From NCBI GenBank assembly GCA_022772675.1, contig JALEZW010000031.1, forward strand, positions 1-64,000: 64,000 nt of DNA, in the 5' to 3' direction. Under the pieces are notes generated by a model. The model ran no database searches. It worked only from the letters and a program-made list of their open reading frames with translations, and was not told the DNA's origin. The position numbers and the translations under genes are program-made. Below, piece after piece: positions 26,960-35,394 of this stretch. Position 1 is the first letter of the stretch, and each line of letters opens with the position of its first letter. Source of the DNA: Agathobacter sp. (GTDB lineage: Bacteria > Bacillota > Clostridia > Lachnospirales > Lachnospiraceae).

Positions 26960-27835
26960 ATGAGATTTATCACGTATCTTATTAACGGGATCAGTCTTGG
27001 CAGCATCTATGCAATCATCGCCCTTGGCTATACCATGGTCTATGGAATTGCAAAGATGCTGAATTTCGCCCATGGTGATGTCATCATGATTGGCTGCTAT
27101 GTAGTCTTTACCTGTATGAGCGGCATGGGGCTGAATCCATTTGTGAGTGTAGCACTGGCAGTGATTGTCTGCACGGTCCTGGGTATGGTCATTGAGAAGG
27201 TGGCATATAAGCCACTGCGTAAGGCAACCCCGTTAGCTGTATTGATTACAGCCATCGGTGTCAGCTATTTGCTGCAGAACATTGCACTGTTGGTATTTGG
27301 AGCTGATACCAAGTCCTTCACTTCCGTTGTTCCGATTCCAAACATTTCCATAGGCGATATTACCGTGACCGGTGTTACATTAGTGGCTGTTGCCGCCTGT
27401 ATCATCATCATGGCTGTCCTGATGCTCTTTATTAAGAAGACAAAGGCCGGACAGGCAATGCTGGCGGTGTCCGAGGACAAAGACGCAGCCCAGCTGATGG
27501 GAGTTAATGTAAACGGTACCATCTCCCTTACCTTTGCCATTGGTTCCGGACTTGCTGCAATCGCCGGTGTACTGCTTTGCTCCGCCTATCCGACACTGAC
27601 TCCATATACCGGCTCTATGCCTGGTATCAAGGCTTTCACTGCGGCTGTATTTGGTGGAATCGGTTCCATCCCGGGAGCATTTATCGGAGGAATCCTGCTG
27701 GGTATTATCGAGATTCTTTCAAAAGCGTACATATCATCCCAGCTTGCAGATGCAATTGTCTTTGCGGTACTTATCATTGTATTATTAGTGAAGCCTACCG
27801 GTATTCTGGGTAAGCCAATCCATGAGAAAGTGTAG
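26960..27835 (+). CDS. livH: branched-chain amino acid ABC transporter permease LivH
   Basis: A 291-residue permease with about eight membrane spans. It shows the LivH family features GISLGSIYAIIALGYTMVYG at the start, MLNFAHGDVIMIG, and the cytoplasmic coupling segment ASEDKDAAQLMGVN-like (VSEDKDAAQLMGVNV), followed by AFTAAVFGGIGSIPGAF. It forms the heterodimeric channel with LivM. Stop and next start are adjacent. Confidence 0.95.
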   Translation: MRFITYLINGISLGSIYAIIALGYTMVYGIAKMLNFAHGDVIMIGCYVVFTCMSGMGLNPFVSVALAVIVCTVLGMVIEKVAYKPLRKATPLAVLITAIGVSYLLQNIALLVFGADTKSFTSVVPIPNISIGDITVTGVTLVAVAACIIIMAVLMLFIKKTKAGQAMLAVSEDKDAAQLMGVNVNGTISLTFAIGSGLAAIAGVLLCSAYPTLTPYTGSMPGIKAFTAAVFGGIGSIPGAFIGGILLGIIEILSKAYISSQLADAIVFAVLIIVLLVKPTGILGKPIHEKV

Positions 27836-27844
27836 GTGTCCAAA

Positions 27845-28924
27845 ATGAGCAAACTGAATTTAAAAACAATCAATAAAACAACCAAAAGTAATTTGATTAC
27901 CTATGCCATGGTGATTGGCATTTTTGCAGTGGTCCAGATTCTGGTAGCCACAGGCAGCATGTCCAGCCTGATGCAGGGACTTCTGGTTCCCCTTTGTACC
28001 TATTCCATTGTAGCAATCGGTCTGAACCTGTGCGTAGGTTATCTGGGTGAATTAAGTCTGGGACATGCCGGTTTTATGTGTGTAGGGGCCTTTTCCAGTG
28101 CATTCTTTACTAAATGCATGGAGGATTCAGCCATGAATCCCACTCTGCGTTTTGTCATCGCCCTGTTGATCGGAACCTGTGTGGCAGCGCTCTTTGGCTT
28201 TCTTATCGGTATTCCGGTACTTCGGTTAAGAGGCGATTATCTGGCAATCGTAACCCTTGCCTTTGGGGAAATCATTAAAAATGTTATCAATGTTCTCTAC
28301 GTGGGAAAAGATGAGAAAGGGCTGCATTTTGCAATCAATGATGCAAAGAATCTTAATATGTCTAAGGATGGTCAGATGATCATTGATGGTGCAAAGGGAA
28401 TTACCGGAACCCCAAGACAGGCCACTTTCCTGATCGGTGTTATTTTGATTCTGATTGCGTTGTTTGTTGTATTTAATCTGGTTAATTCCAGAAGCGGCCG
28501 TGCTATCATGGCAATTCGTGATAACCGTATTGCAGCAGAATCTGTCGGTATCAATATTACAAAGTTTAAGCTTATGGCCTTTACCATATCCGCTGCGATT
28601 GCGGGAGCCGGTGGTGTTTTGTATGCGCACAATCTTTCCAGTCTGATTGCACAGCCGGCAAACTTCGGCTACAACATGTCCATCATGATACTGGTATTTG
28701 TTGTTCTGGGCGGAATGAGTAACTTCCGGGGTTCCATTATTGCAGCAGTAGTACTGACCATGCTTCCGGAAGTACTTCGTGAATTAAGCGATTACCGTAT
28801 GCTGATCTATGCTATCGTACTGATTGCTATGATGCTCTTCAACTGGGCTCCTGCAGCAATCAACTGGAGACAGACACATTCTTTAAAAACGTTACTGGCA
28901 AAGAGAAAGAAGGAGGCAGAATAA
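27845..28924 (+). CDS. livM: branched-chain amino acid ABC transporter permease LivM
   Basis: About 359 residues, some ten membrane spans. Family signs: IAIGLNLCVGYLGELSLGHAGFMC, LRLRGDYLAIVTLAFGEI and the coupling helix AIRDNRIAAESVGINI. The start is taken as the ATG at 27845, 6 nt after an AGGTG; a GTG at 27836 directly after the livH stop is an alternative. It ends 1 nt before livG. Confidence 0.95.
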   Translation: MSKLNLKTINKTTKSNLITYAMVIGIFAVVQILVATGSMSSLMQGLLVPLCTYSIVAIGLNLCVGYLGELSLGHAGFMCVGAFSSAFFTKCMEDSAMNPTLRFVIALLIGTCVAALFGFLIGIPVLRLRGDYLAIVTLAFGEIIKNVINVLYVGKDEKGLHFAINDAKNLNMSKDGQMIIDGAKGITGTPRQATFLIGVILILIALFVVFNLVNSRSGRAIMAIRDNRIAAESVGINITKFKLMAFTISAAIAGAGGVLYAHNLSSLIAQPANFGYNMSIMILVFVVLGGMSNFRGSIIAAVVLTMLPEVLRELSDYRMLIYAIVLIAMMLFNWAPAAINWRQTHSLKTLLAKRKKEAE

Positions 28925-28925
28925 G

Positions 28926-29684
28926 ATGGCAATGTTAGAAGTTAAAAATCTTGGTATTTCCTTCGGTGGTCTCCGTGCTGTAGACGGATTTGAGTTAAAC
29001 ATCGAAAAAGGCCAGTTATACGGACTCATCGGACCGAACGGTGCCGGAAAGACAACCGTATTCAATATGCTTACCGGTGTCTATAAACCGGATGACGGAA
29101 GCATTGTACTGGACGGACAAGATATTACCGGAAAGAAGACGATTGATATTAATAAAGCCGGTATCGCAAGAACCTTCCAGAATATCCGGCTTTTCAATGA
29201 CCAGTCGGTATTGGATAACGTTAAAGTTGGTCTGCATAATCATCATACCTATTCTACTCTTACAGGAATCTTAAGGCTTCCGAAATACTATAAAGTAGAA
29301 AAAGAAATGAATGAGAAAGCAATGGAACTTTTGAAGGTATTTGGGCTTCAGGATGAAGCAGATTACCTTGCCTCCAATCTCCCTTACGGAAAACAGCGAA
29401 AGCTGGAGATCGCAAGAGCACTGGCAACAGAACCGAAACTTTTACTTTTGGATGAACCGGCAGCCGGTATGAATCCAAATGAGACGAAGGAACTGATGGA
29501 TACCATTCATTTTGTACGGGATAAATTTGATATGACCATTCTTCTGATTGAGCATGACATGAAACTGGTATCCGGTATCTGTGAAAAATTAACGGTGCTT
29601 AATTTCGGTCAGGTACTTGCAAGTGGAAAGACCGGGGACGTATTAAATGATCCTCAGGTAATTAAGGCATATCTGGGAGAATAG
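28926..29684 (+). CDS. livG: branched-chain amino acid ABC transporter ATPase LivG
   Basis: A 252-residue ATPase with Walker A GPNGAGKTTVFN, Q-loop ARTFQNIRLF, the LivG-type signature region LPYGKQRKLEIARAL, Walker B LLLDEPAAGMNP and switch His in IEHDM. AAGGAGG lies upstream of the ATG, inside the 3' end of livM. It pairs with LivF to power uptake. Confidence 0.95.
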   Translation: MAMLEVKNLGISFGGLRAVDGFELNIEKGQLYGLIGPNGAGKTTVFNMLTGVYKPDDGSIVLDGQDITGKKTIDINKAGIARTFQNIRLFNDQSVLDNVKVGLHNHHTYSTLTGILRLPKYYKVEKEMNEKAMELLKVFGLQDEADYLASNLPYGKQRKLEIARALATEPKLLLLDEPAAGMNPNETKELMDTIHFVRDKFDMTILLIEHDMKLVSGICEKLTVLNFGQVLASGKTGDVLNDPQVIKAYLGE

Positions 29685-29697
29685 GAGGAATAAGGCA

Positions 29698-30408
29698 ATG
29701 TCAATGCTTGAAATAAAAGATTTGGAAGTATACTACGGCATGATTCAGGCAATTAAGGGAATCTCCTTTACCGTCAATGAAGGAGAAGTCATTGCATTGA
29801 TCGGAGCTAACGGTGCCGGCAAAACAACAACCCTGCAGACAATCACCGGAATGCTGAGTCCCAAGAAGGGAAGCATCCTCTTCGAGGGTACGGATATTAC
29901 CAAGATACCGGGACATAAAATTGTATCTATGGGGATGGCCCATGTACCGGAGGGACGGCGCGTATTCGCAGAGCTTTCGGTTCTGGCGAACTTAAAGCTT
30001 GGTGCCTATACCAGAAAAGATAAAAAGGAAATAGCCGACTCTCTGGAACGTGTTTATGCCAGCTTTCCCCGGCTGAAGGAGCGTCAGAACCAGCTGGCCG
30101 GAACCTTAAGCGGTGGAGAACAGCAGATGCTGGCTATGGGCCGGGCACTGATGAGCAAACCGAGAATTATTCTCATGGACGAGCCATCCATGGGACTCTC
30201 ACCGATTTTTGTTGAAGAGATTTTCCGCATTATACAGGAGATTTCCGCTTCCGGAACCACCGTACTTCTGGTTGAGCAGAATGCAAAAAAAGCATTATCC
30301 ATCGCTGACCGTGCATATGTACTGGAAACCGGAAAAATTGTATTAAGCGGGGACGCGAAAGAGCTGATGAATAACGAATCCATTAAAAAAGCATATTTAG
30401 GAGAGTAG
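29698..30408 (+). CDS. livF: branched-chain amino acid ABC transporter ATPase LivF
   Basis: A 236-residue ATPase. Walker A GANGAGKTTTLQ, Q-loop region MAHVPEGRRVF (characteristic of LivF), signature LSGGEQQML, Walker B ILMDEPSMGLSP and switch region LVEQNA. It is preceded by TAGGAGG. It completes the KHMGF transporter. Confidence 0.95.
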   Translation: MSMLEIKDLEVYYGMIQAIKGISFTVNEGEVIALIGANGAGKTTTLQTITGMLSPKKGSILFEGTDITKIPGHKIVSMGMAHVPEGRRVFAELSVLANLKLGAYTRKDKKEIADSLERVYASFPRLKERQNQLAGTLSGGEQQMLAMGRALMSKPRIILMDEPSMGLSPIFVEEIFRIIQEISASGTTVLLVEQNAKKALSIADRAYVLETGKIVLSGDAKELMNNESIKKAYLGE

Positions 30409-30417
30409 GTGTTGTAA

Positions 30418-31038
30418 ATGGAGCATACGGTAATTACAATTGCAAGAAGCTATGGAAGCGGCGGTAGAACTCTTGGGAAAAAACTTGCAGAGGAGCTTGG
30501 CATTGACTGCTATGACCGGGAGTTAATCCGGATGGCATCCGATGAAAGCGGTATCAATGAAGCACTGTTTGGCAAGGCAGATGAAAAACTGCAGAAAATG
30601 CCACTGTTTCATATCGCCAAAAAACATTACAACGGAGAGGTTCTTACACCGGACAGTGATGAGTTTGTATCAAACGACAATCTCTTCAATTATCAGGCAA
30701 AGATCATTCAGGAAGTTGCAAAGGAAGAATCCTGTATCATCATCGGCCGCTGCGCCGATTACCTGCTGCGGGATAAGGATTATGTGAAGCGTCTGTTTTT
30801 CTATGCACCAAAAAAGGACTGTATTGCCCGGGTAAAAGAACAGAATGGCGGCACAGAGAAAGAGATTGAAAAGAAAATTGAAAGAATTGATAAATACCGG
30901 GCTGACTACTATAAGTACTACACCGGGAACGAATGGAATGATGTAAGAAATTATGATTTCTGCCTGGATACTTCATCTTTAAGCTATGATAAACTGATTC
31001 AGGTTGTGAAAGCATATTTACAAATCTGTGAAAACTAA
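30418..31038 (+). CDS. cytidylate kinase-like protein
   Basis: A 206-residue P-loop kinase-like protein of the Cmk-like (AAA_17) family: TIARSYGSGGRTLGKKLAEE forms the N-terminal nucleotide-binding loop, followed by CYDRELIRMAS and IIIGRCADYLL. It is not the housekeeping Cmk, being shorter and with a different loop; substrate unknown. It is 9 nt after livF and before a strong terminator, so it is the last gene of the liv operon in this organism. The functional link to transport is not known. Confidence 0.85.
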   Translation: MEHTVITIARSYGSGGRTLGKKLAEELGIDCYDRELIRMASDESGINEALFGKADEKLQKMPLFHIAKKHYNGEVLTPDSDEFVSNDNLFNYQAKIIQEVAKEESCIIIGRCADYLLRDKDYVKRLFFYAPKKDCIARVKEQNGGTEKEIEKKIERIDKYRADYYKYYTGNEWNDVRNYDFCLDTSSLSYDKLIQVVKAYLQICEN

Positions 31039-31050
31039 AAATTATTTAAT

Positions 31051-31101
31051 AAAAAGCAGCTGCCCCTTGCAATATAAAATCTGCAAGAGGCAGCTGCTTT
31101 T
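31051..31101. terminator. bidirectional terminator after the liv operon
   Basis: Long stem AAAAGCAGCTGCC...TTGCA with TGCAAG...GGCAGCTGCTTTT, with A and T runs on both sides, serving the liv operon and the convergent transporter gene. Confidence 0.9.
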
Positions 31102-31105
31102 CCTA

Positions 31106-31810
31106 TTATTGCTCAGTGATTTCCTTATCGTGTATCTTTCTTGCAAGATACACAAAAGGTGTATCCGCAAGGCTTGTTACGATAAATATTACATAGCTGG
31201 ATAAAGCAATGCTCACTAATGTTGCAGGCTTGTACATTCCCCAAAATGCTCCAAATGTATATAAAACCGTATTCACCATCTGGGAAAGCAGGGTGGAACC
31301 ATTGTTTCTAAGCCATAAGGCCTTTCTGGAATCCCCTTTAAAATGTTTCTTGGTGATTGCCCACCATTTATGATATGCCCACACGTCAAACCGCTGGCAG
31401 ATGGCATACACCAGTACACTTACGATCATAAGACGTGGTGTATTGGAAAAAATAGTCTTCATTGCAGGCTGCGCCCAGTCGCTTGCGCTTGGTACATATA
31501 AAAGCCATGACTGTGACACGATAATAAAGAAAATAGATGTAAAAATTCCGATATTTACCGCTTTCTGGGAAGCCTTTTTCCCCTCCACCTCACTTATAAT
31601 ATCTGTTACCAGGAATGTGGAGGCAAATAAAATATTTCCCAGTGTCTGCTCCAGTCCAAATGCCTTTACCATAATCAATACTTCGATATTTGCAGTGATT
31701 GTTGCAATCCCCGTAAAACAGTATAACCCATTCAATCCAAAAATCTTATATGCAAGCAGTACGCTTCCATAGATTACAAATAAGCTTACAATTAATAATA
31801 ATTCGTTCAT
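31106..31810 (-). CDS. queuosine precursor transporter (YhhQ/QPTR family)
   Basis: About 234 residues from the ATG at 31810, which has AAAGGA upstream (a longer frame to 31864 is less likely). Six membrane spans. Features of the YhhQ/DUF165 family: FLVTDIISEVEGKKASQKAVNIG, the central VYAICQRFDVWAYH and NNGSTLLSQMVNTVLYT. Members import preQ0/preQ1 or queuine. The assignment is strengthened by the radical SAM gene directly upstream and the preQ1-I riboswitch ahead of both. The exact substrate (base or queuine) is inference. Confidence 0.88.
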   Translation of the reverse strand: MNELLLIVSLFVIYGSVLLAYKIFGLNGLYCFTGIATITANIEVLIMVKAFGLEQTLGNILFASTFLVTDIISEVEGKKASQKAVNIGIFTSIFFIIVSQSWLLYVPSASDWAQPAMKTIFSNTPRLMIVSVLVYAICQRFDVWAYHKWWAITKKHFKGDSRKALWLRNNGSTLLSQMVNTVLYTFGAFWGMYKPATLVSIALSSYVIFIVTSLADTPFVYLARKIHDKEITEQ

Positions 31811-31875
31811 TTTTTCCTTTCCGGCTATCTTACCACCATAACTTCCTTTTTTTGCTCCCAGCAATCCTGCGCTCT

Positions 31876-32592
31876 CTAACCTACACCAAAATCAGTATTA
31901 TGAAGTAAAATATCCACCCGCGGATTATCTATGTACTTCGGATAAAGATTTTTCATAAACATTTCTATCACATTGTTGTCCGGATGAATCTCCGTAGAAT
32001 TTTCCACCATGATATTGATACAGATACGTTCAAATAGGTTAAGACCGGTCTCAATATCTTCTGTCATGGATTCCAGCGTCTGGCCGGTAACTCCAAAAAG
32101 GAGACACACTTCATCGGCCACACTGGCTATCTCTTCCGGCGAAACATGTTCCATTCCTTTGTCAAAAACATCTTTTCTGAAGGCTTCATCAAATGTTTCC
32201 ACCCCCATTTTTATTTTCAGGGTAATCCCCTTTTCTTTGAAATGCTCTTTCCATTTCTTCACATGCTTATGATACATCCAGTGTACTTCAAAACGGAGCT
32301 GAGTGATTCCCTTTCGGACACAGACATTTTCTATTTCTTTCATTGTTTCAATGTCAAGCTCCGGAAAACTACCGGAATTGATAACCTCAAGACTTTGATA
32401 AATCCCTGTGACCTTTGAAAGTATACCTTTGTTCAGTTCAAAATTTTCCTTTTCATTTCTTGAAAAATCCAGATGATAATCACAAAACCGGCATTTCTTA
32501 TACCGGCACCCACTGCCTCGCAGCAACACGATTTCCCGCGGATTTTTGTCCGTAATAACACTATATCGGACGAGGACATCTTCCAGTTCCAT
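31876..32592 (-). CDS. queL: radical SAM enzyme, probable queuine lyase (QueL-like)
   Basis: A 238-residue radical SAM protein with cluster cysteines in GSGCRYKKCRFCDYH (C29, C34, C37: spacing CX4CX2C, not the canonical CX3CX2C). The rest fits a partial TIM barrel (INSGSFPELD, LRFEVHWMYH, KMGVETFDEAFR). It is first in an operon with a YhhQ-type transporter and lies behind a preQ1-I riboswitch. Radical SAM queuine lyases (QueL) are known to cleave queuine to the preQ1 base for salvage in Clostridia, which matches this context. The symbol is given on context and not on a direct comparison. AAGGAGG precedes the ATG. Confidence 0.65.
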   Translation of the reverse strand: MELEDVLVRYSVITDKNPREIVLLRGSGCRYKKCRFCDYHLDFSRNEKENFELNKGILSKVTGIYQSLEVINSGSFPELDIETMKEIENVCVRKGITQLRFEVHWMYHKHVKKWKEHFKEKGITLKIKMGVETFDEAFRKDVFDKGMEHVSPEEIASVADEVCLLFGVTGQTLESMTEDIETGLNLFERICINIMVENSTEIHPDNNVIEMFMKNLYPKYIDNPRVDILLHNTDFGVG

Positions 32593-32618
32593 GCTGCCTC
32601 CTTTCCTAGTTCACCGCA

Positions 32619-32682
32619 CATGGCATTATAATTATAGATGTTTTCTCTTTAATCCTGAATGATAGTCTCAAATAATGCCATG
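32619..32682 (-). repeat. 11-bp inverted repeat in the leader of the queuosine operon
   Basis: CATGGCATTAT and ATAATGCCATG (32672-32682 and 32619-32629) are perfectly complementary, 42 nt apart, lying between the riboswitch terminator and the ribosome binding site of the radical SAM gene. It could form a long hairpin in the leader RNA close to the AAGGAGG. Confidence 0.5.
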
Positions 32683-32694
32683 AATACATATAAC

Positions 32695-32802
32695 AAAAAA
32701 GAGATGTCAGAATAGTCTTCGACCATCTAAACATCTCTCACAAAATCTTTTGCTGAAAAAATCCCCTAGTTTTGTTTATAGACAGGATGGTCTCGAACTG
32801 TC
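32695..32802 (-). promoter_or_regulatory. preQ1-I riboswitch with terminator
   Basis: The aptamer (32763-32802, minus strand) has P1 arms GACAG / CTGTC, the loop TTCGAGACCATC and the A-rich tail TATAAACAAAACTAGG, matching the small preQ1-I class (loop starting UUC, P1, then A-rich strand ending CUA/AGG). A hairpin GAGATGT / ACATCTC (32701-32737) with T6 follows at the right distance to be the expression platform. It should switch off the radical SAM and transporter genes when preQ1 is bound. Confidence 0.85.
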
Positions 32803-32830
32803 TTATTAAGTTTTCCTCAAATCCGTTTGT

Positions 32831-32859
32831 ACTATAACAGATTCTGTTTTCTTTTTCAA
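32831..32859 (-). promoter_or_regulatory. sigma-A promoter of the preQ1 riboswitch transcript
   Basis: -35 TTGAAA (32854-32859) and -10 TATAGT (32831-32836) with a 17-bp spacer; transcription would start about 20 nt before the aptamer. Confidence 0.75.
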
Positions 32860-32885
32860 CCCTAAATTACTCTTTTTTCCGGATT

Positions 32886-33587
32886 TTAACACAGCTTATT
32901 TCCATTTACCAGAAACTTAAACCGGCATCCCAGCACCTCTGCTGCTCTTTTACACATCAGCATGCGCTGCAAAAAAATTTCAAAATAATCCATAACGGTA
33001 CACATGGAATCGTCCATTTCCAACTCCATCTGAATGACCTTTTTTTCTTTTTTAATTTCCAGATGGGATGCTAATGCTGCATAATTTACCCTGTCATGGG
33101 AATCAAAATTGGCAATTACCTGATTCCGGACACGGTTTCTCCGGACATCCGTCTTATCCGCCAGAATCAGTGCAGCAGATACCGCATCAACCGCTGTTCC
33201 AGTAGCTTCATCGTGGTTTCCGATTGCTGTCGCTACGGTAATGGCATCCGCAAGGGGCATGCCTTTCTCCTTTAAAATCTGGTATGCCATAATTGCACCG
33301 CTGTGAGCATGGTCGTTACGGTTGATACTGTTTCCTATATCGTGCATATATCCGGCAACCCTGCTCAGTTCAATGACATGCTCCTCATATCCCAGCTCCT
33401 TTAAAATACGCGCTGCCTCCTGGGCAACCTTTGAGGCATGCTTTGCCGAATGTTCTGTATAGCCCAGTTCCCCCAGCACCTCATTTCCCTTTGTGATCAG
33501 CAGATTAATTTCCTCATCTTTATGAATATTTTCATAGGAAAAAGCACAGCTTTCATTTTTTCCTTTTTTCTTCTCTCCCATTTCCAT
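32886..33587 (-). CDS. HD-domain phosphohydrolase
   Basis: About 233 residues from the ATG at 33587 (GAAAGGACG upstream). Metal-dependent HD domain: EHSAKHASKVAQE supplies the first His, GYMHDIGNSINR the HD pair, followed by DHAHSGAIMAYQIL, IGNHDE and LILADKTD. Family members hydrolyse nucleotides or phosphoester bonds; the substrate cannot be read. The first ~35 residues are charged and low-complexity. It ends just before the promoter of the queuosine operon and has no close terminator of its own. Confidence 0.85.
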   Translation of the reverse strand: MEMGEKKKGKNESCAFSYENIHKDEEINLLITKGNEVLGELGYTEHSAKHASKVAQEAARILKELGYEEHVIELSRVAGYMHDIGNSINRNDHAHSGAIMAYQILKEKGMPLADAITVATAIGNHDEATGTAVDAVSAALILADKTDVRRNRVRNQVIANFDSHDRVNYAALASHLEIKKEKKVIQMELEMDDSMCTVMDYFEIFLQRMLMCKRAAEVLGCRFKFLVNGNKLC

Positions 33588-33676
33588 CGTCCTTTCTATA
33601 TGACACTCCAAAATTGACAGATGTAAGTGTCAAAAGTTCATTTGCCCAGCCTTTCGCCATAGTTAACTTTATGTCA

Positions 33677-35050
33677 TTACATCCTTAATATTGCATCTGC
33701 GGCAAGTACAGATCTCTCACACTCCTCAGCGGAAAGCGTAATCTGCCAGCATAACGGGCTGCCCTTCATATGCTCCGATGCATAGCTCAGCCCGTTTGTC
33801 CGCTCATCCAGAAACGGCCGGTCAATCTGATTCGGATCTCCAAGAAGAATAATCTTTGTATCTTTTCCCGCCCTCGTAATCAGCCCCTTCATCTGATTGG
33901 GGGTCATATTCTGAGCCTCATCAATGATCAGATAAGTCTTTACTATGGAGCGGCCTCTGATGTAATTTAGAGCCTCTGTCTGAATAATACCCCGGTCAAA
34001 CACCTCCTGCACCTTATCCTGCAGTTCTGCTTCATTTTCATACCGGCTCTCCTCATTTGAATCAATGAGCTGCTCTAAGTTGTCAATAATCGGTCGCATA
34101 AGGGGACCAATCTTCTCCTGCTCATCTCCCGGCAGAAAGCCGATATCCTCATCAAACTGGGCATTTGGTCTGCAGATCATAATCCTCCGGTATTCATTTG
34201 TTGGATTATTCAGCATCTTTTCCAGTCCTACCGCAAGGGAATAAAAAGTTTTACTGGTTCCCGCCATTCCCTTAACAATCACAAGGGGAGCCTTATCTGC
34301 CGGCTGCATCAATGCCTCCTGCAAAAAATACTGCCCTGCATTCCGCGGACTGACACCATATGGCGTTGCTTTCCGGTAATCCAGCTTTTTTATACAATCA
34401 CGCTCCACCCGTCCGAGATGGGTTTTCTTTCTGGACTGGTCACTCTGTATGATTACAAATTCATTTTCATACAGCTGCGGCGCAAAGGATGTCCCGTTTT
34501 CATCCACACAATACACCTCGTCCACAGGAATTCCCTTCTTTTTAAAATCTTTAAAGTACTCATCCGGCGCATAAACACTGATTCGTCCCTTGTACTGCTC
34601 TTCACGCCCCAGTACCTGCTCCGTCTGAAAATCCTCTGCACGAATACCGGTAATCTGTGCCTTTATCCGCAGCAAAATGTCTTTTGTGACCAAAACGACC
34701 TGTTCTTTTTTCTCTTTTGATAACCCGAGACATACTTTTAAAATTCGATTGTCGCTTTTTGTCTCCGGAAGATCCGGCGGCAGCTCCACATCACAGTAAT
34801 TTGTCTCCACCCTTAGTGTTCCCCCTCCGGAAAGGGGTACCCCCGTAAGCAGATCTCCCTTTAAACGCAGTTCCTCCAGCATTCGGATTGCTTTGCGGAC
34901 ATTTGCCCCAATCTCGCCCTCCGCCTTCTTCAGATTGTCCAGCTCCTCCAATACTACAACAGGAAGAATAACCTGATTATCCTCAAAACAGTTCAGTCCA
35001 TACGGCGCCTGAATCAGGACATTTGTATCCACAACATAAATTTTTACCAT
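33677..35050 (-). CDS. PIN-PhoH protein (PhoH2/YlaK-type)
   Basis: About 457 residues: an N-terminal PIN ribonuclease domain (KIYVVDTNVLIQAPYG, VVLEELDNLK, SDNRILKV, LVTKD) and a C-terminal PhoH ATPase/helicase domain with IVKGMAGTSKTFYSL as P-loop, MICRPNAQFDEDIGFLPGD, TYLIIDEAQNMTPNQMK as Walker B and LLGDPNQID. PhoH2 proteins are RNA helicases/ribonucleases. The P-loop has Ser in place of the usual second Gly (GTSKT, not GTGKT). The start at 35050 has AAGGAG 8 nt upstream; a GTG nine bases earlier is too close to that site. Confidence 0.92.
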   Translation of the reverse strand: MVKIYVVDTNVLIQAPYGLNCFEDNQVILPVVVLEELDNLKKAEGEIGANVRKAIRMLEELRLKGDLLTGVPLSGGGTLRVETNYCDVELPPDLPETKSDNRILKVCLGLSKEKKEQVVLVTKDILLRIKAQITGIRAEDFQTEQVLGREEQYKGRISVYAPDEYFKDFKKKGIPVDEVYCVDENGTSFAPQLYENEFVIIQSDQSRKKTHLGRVERDCIKKLDYRKATPYGVSPRNAGQYFLQEALMQPADKAPLVIVKGMAGTSKTFYSLAVGLEKMLNNPTNEYRRIMICRPNAQFDEDIGFLPGDEQEKIGPLMRPIIDNLEQLIDSNEESRYENEAELQDKVQEVFDRGIIQTEALNYIRGRSIVKTYLIIDEAQNMTPNQMKGLITRAGKDTKIILLGDPNQIDRPFLDERTNGLSYASEHMKGSPLCWQITLSAEECERSVLAADAILRM

Positions 35051-35238
35051 GCAAAGCACTCCTTTTCTTTTGATACTTTAATTGTATCCTTTTTAGGAGT
35101 CTGCTGTTATCATGCTTTTGTAAAAGATTGAAAAAATTATGTAAAACTGCCTGCTATGATTTCTTTTCTATTCATTTTTGTCTTTCCCCTCACTTTCCCT
35201 TACACCACCGTAAACTCCGTCCATTCCACATGATTATA

Positions 35239-35394
35239 CTACGAAAGAAAAATCCACGGAGAATTCTGCCCCGCCAACAGCGGCAAGCCTAACAAAATAA
35301 ACACAATTCCGAATACACTGAACAGCTTTCCCACTGCTGCATTGTATTTCTTACGATCCTTCACTTCAAACATCTGCGCATTTGCCCAGAACCT
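35239..35394 (-). pseudogene. remnant of a small membrane protein, in frame after surE
   Basis: Directly after the TAG of surE, and in the same reading frame, about 51 codons read like the C-terminal end of a membrane protein (FWANAQMFEVKDRKKYNAAV, VGKLFSVFGIVFILLGLPLL), ending in a stop at 35239. An ATG (35373) could start a 44-residue product, but there is no good ribosome binding site. It looks like a 5'-truncated DUF3784-like gene joined to the end of surE. Function unknown. Confidence 0.45.
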
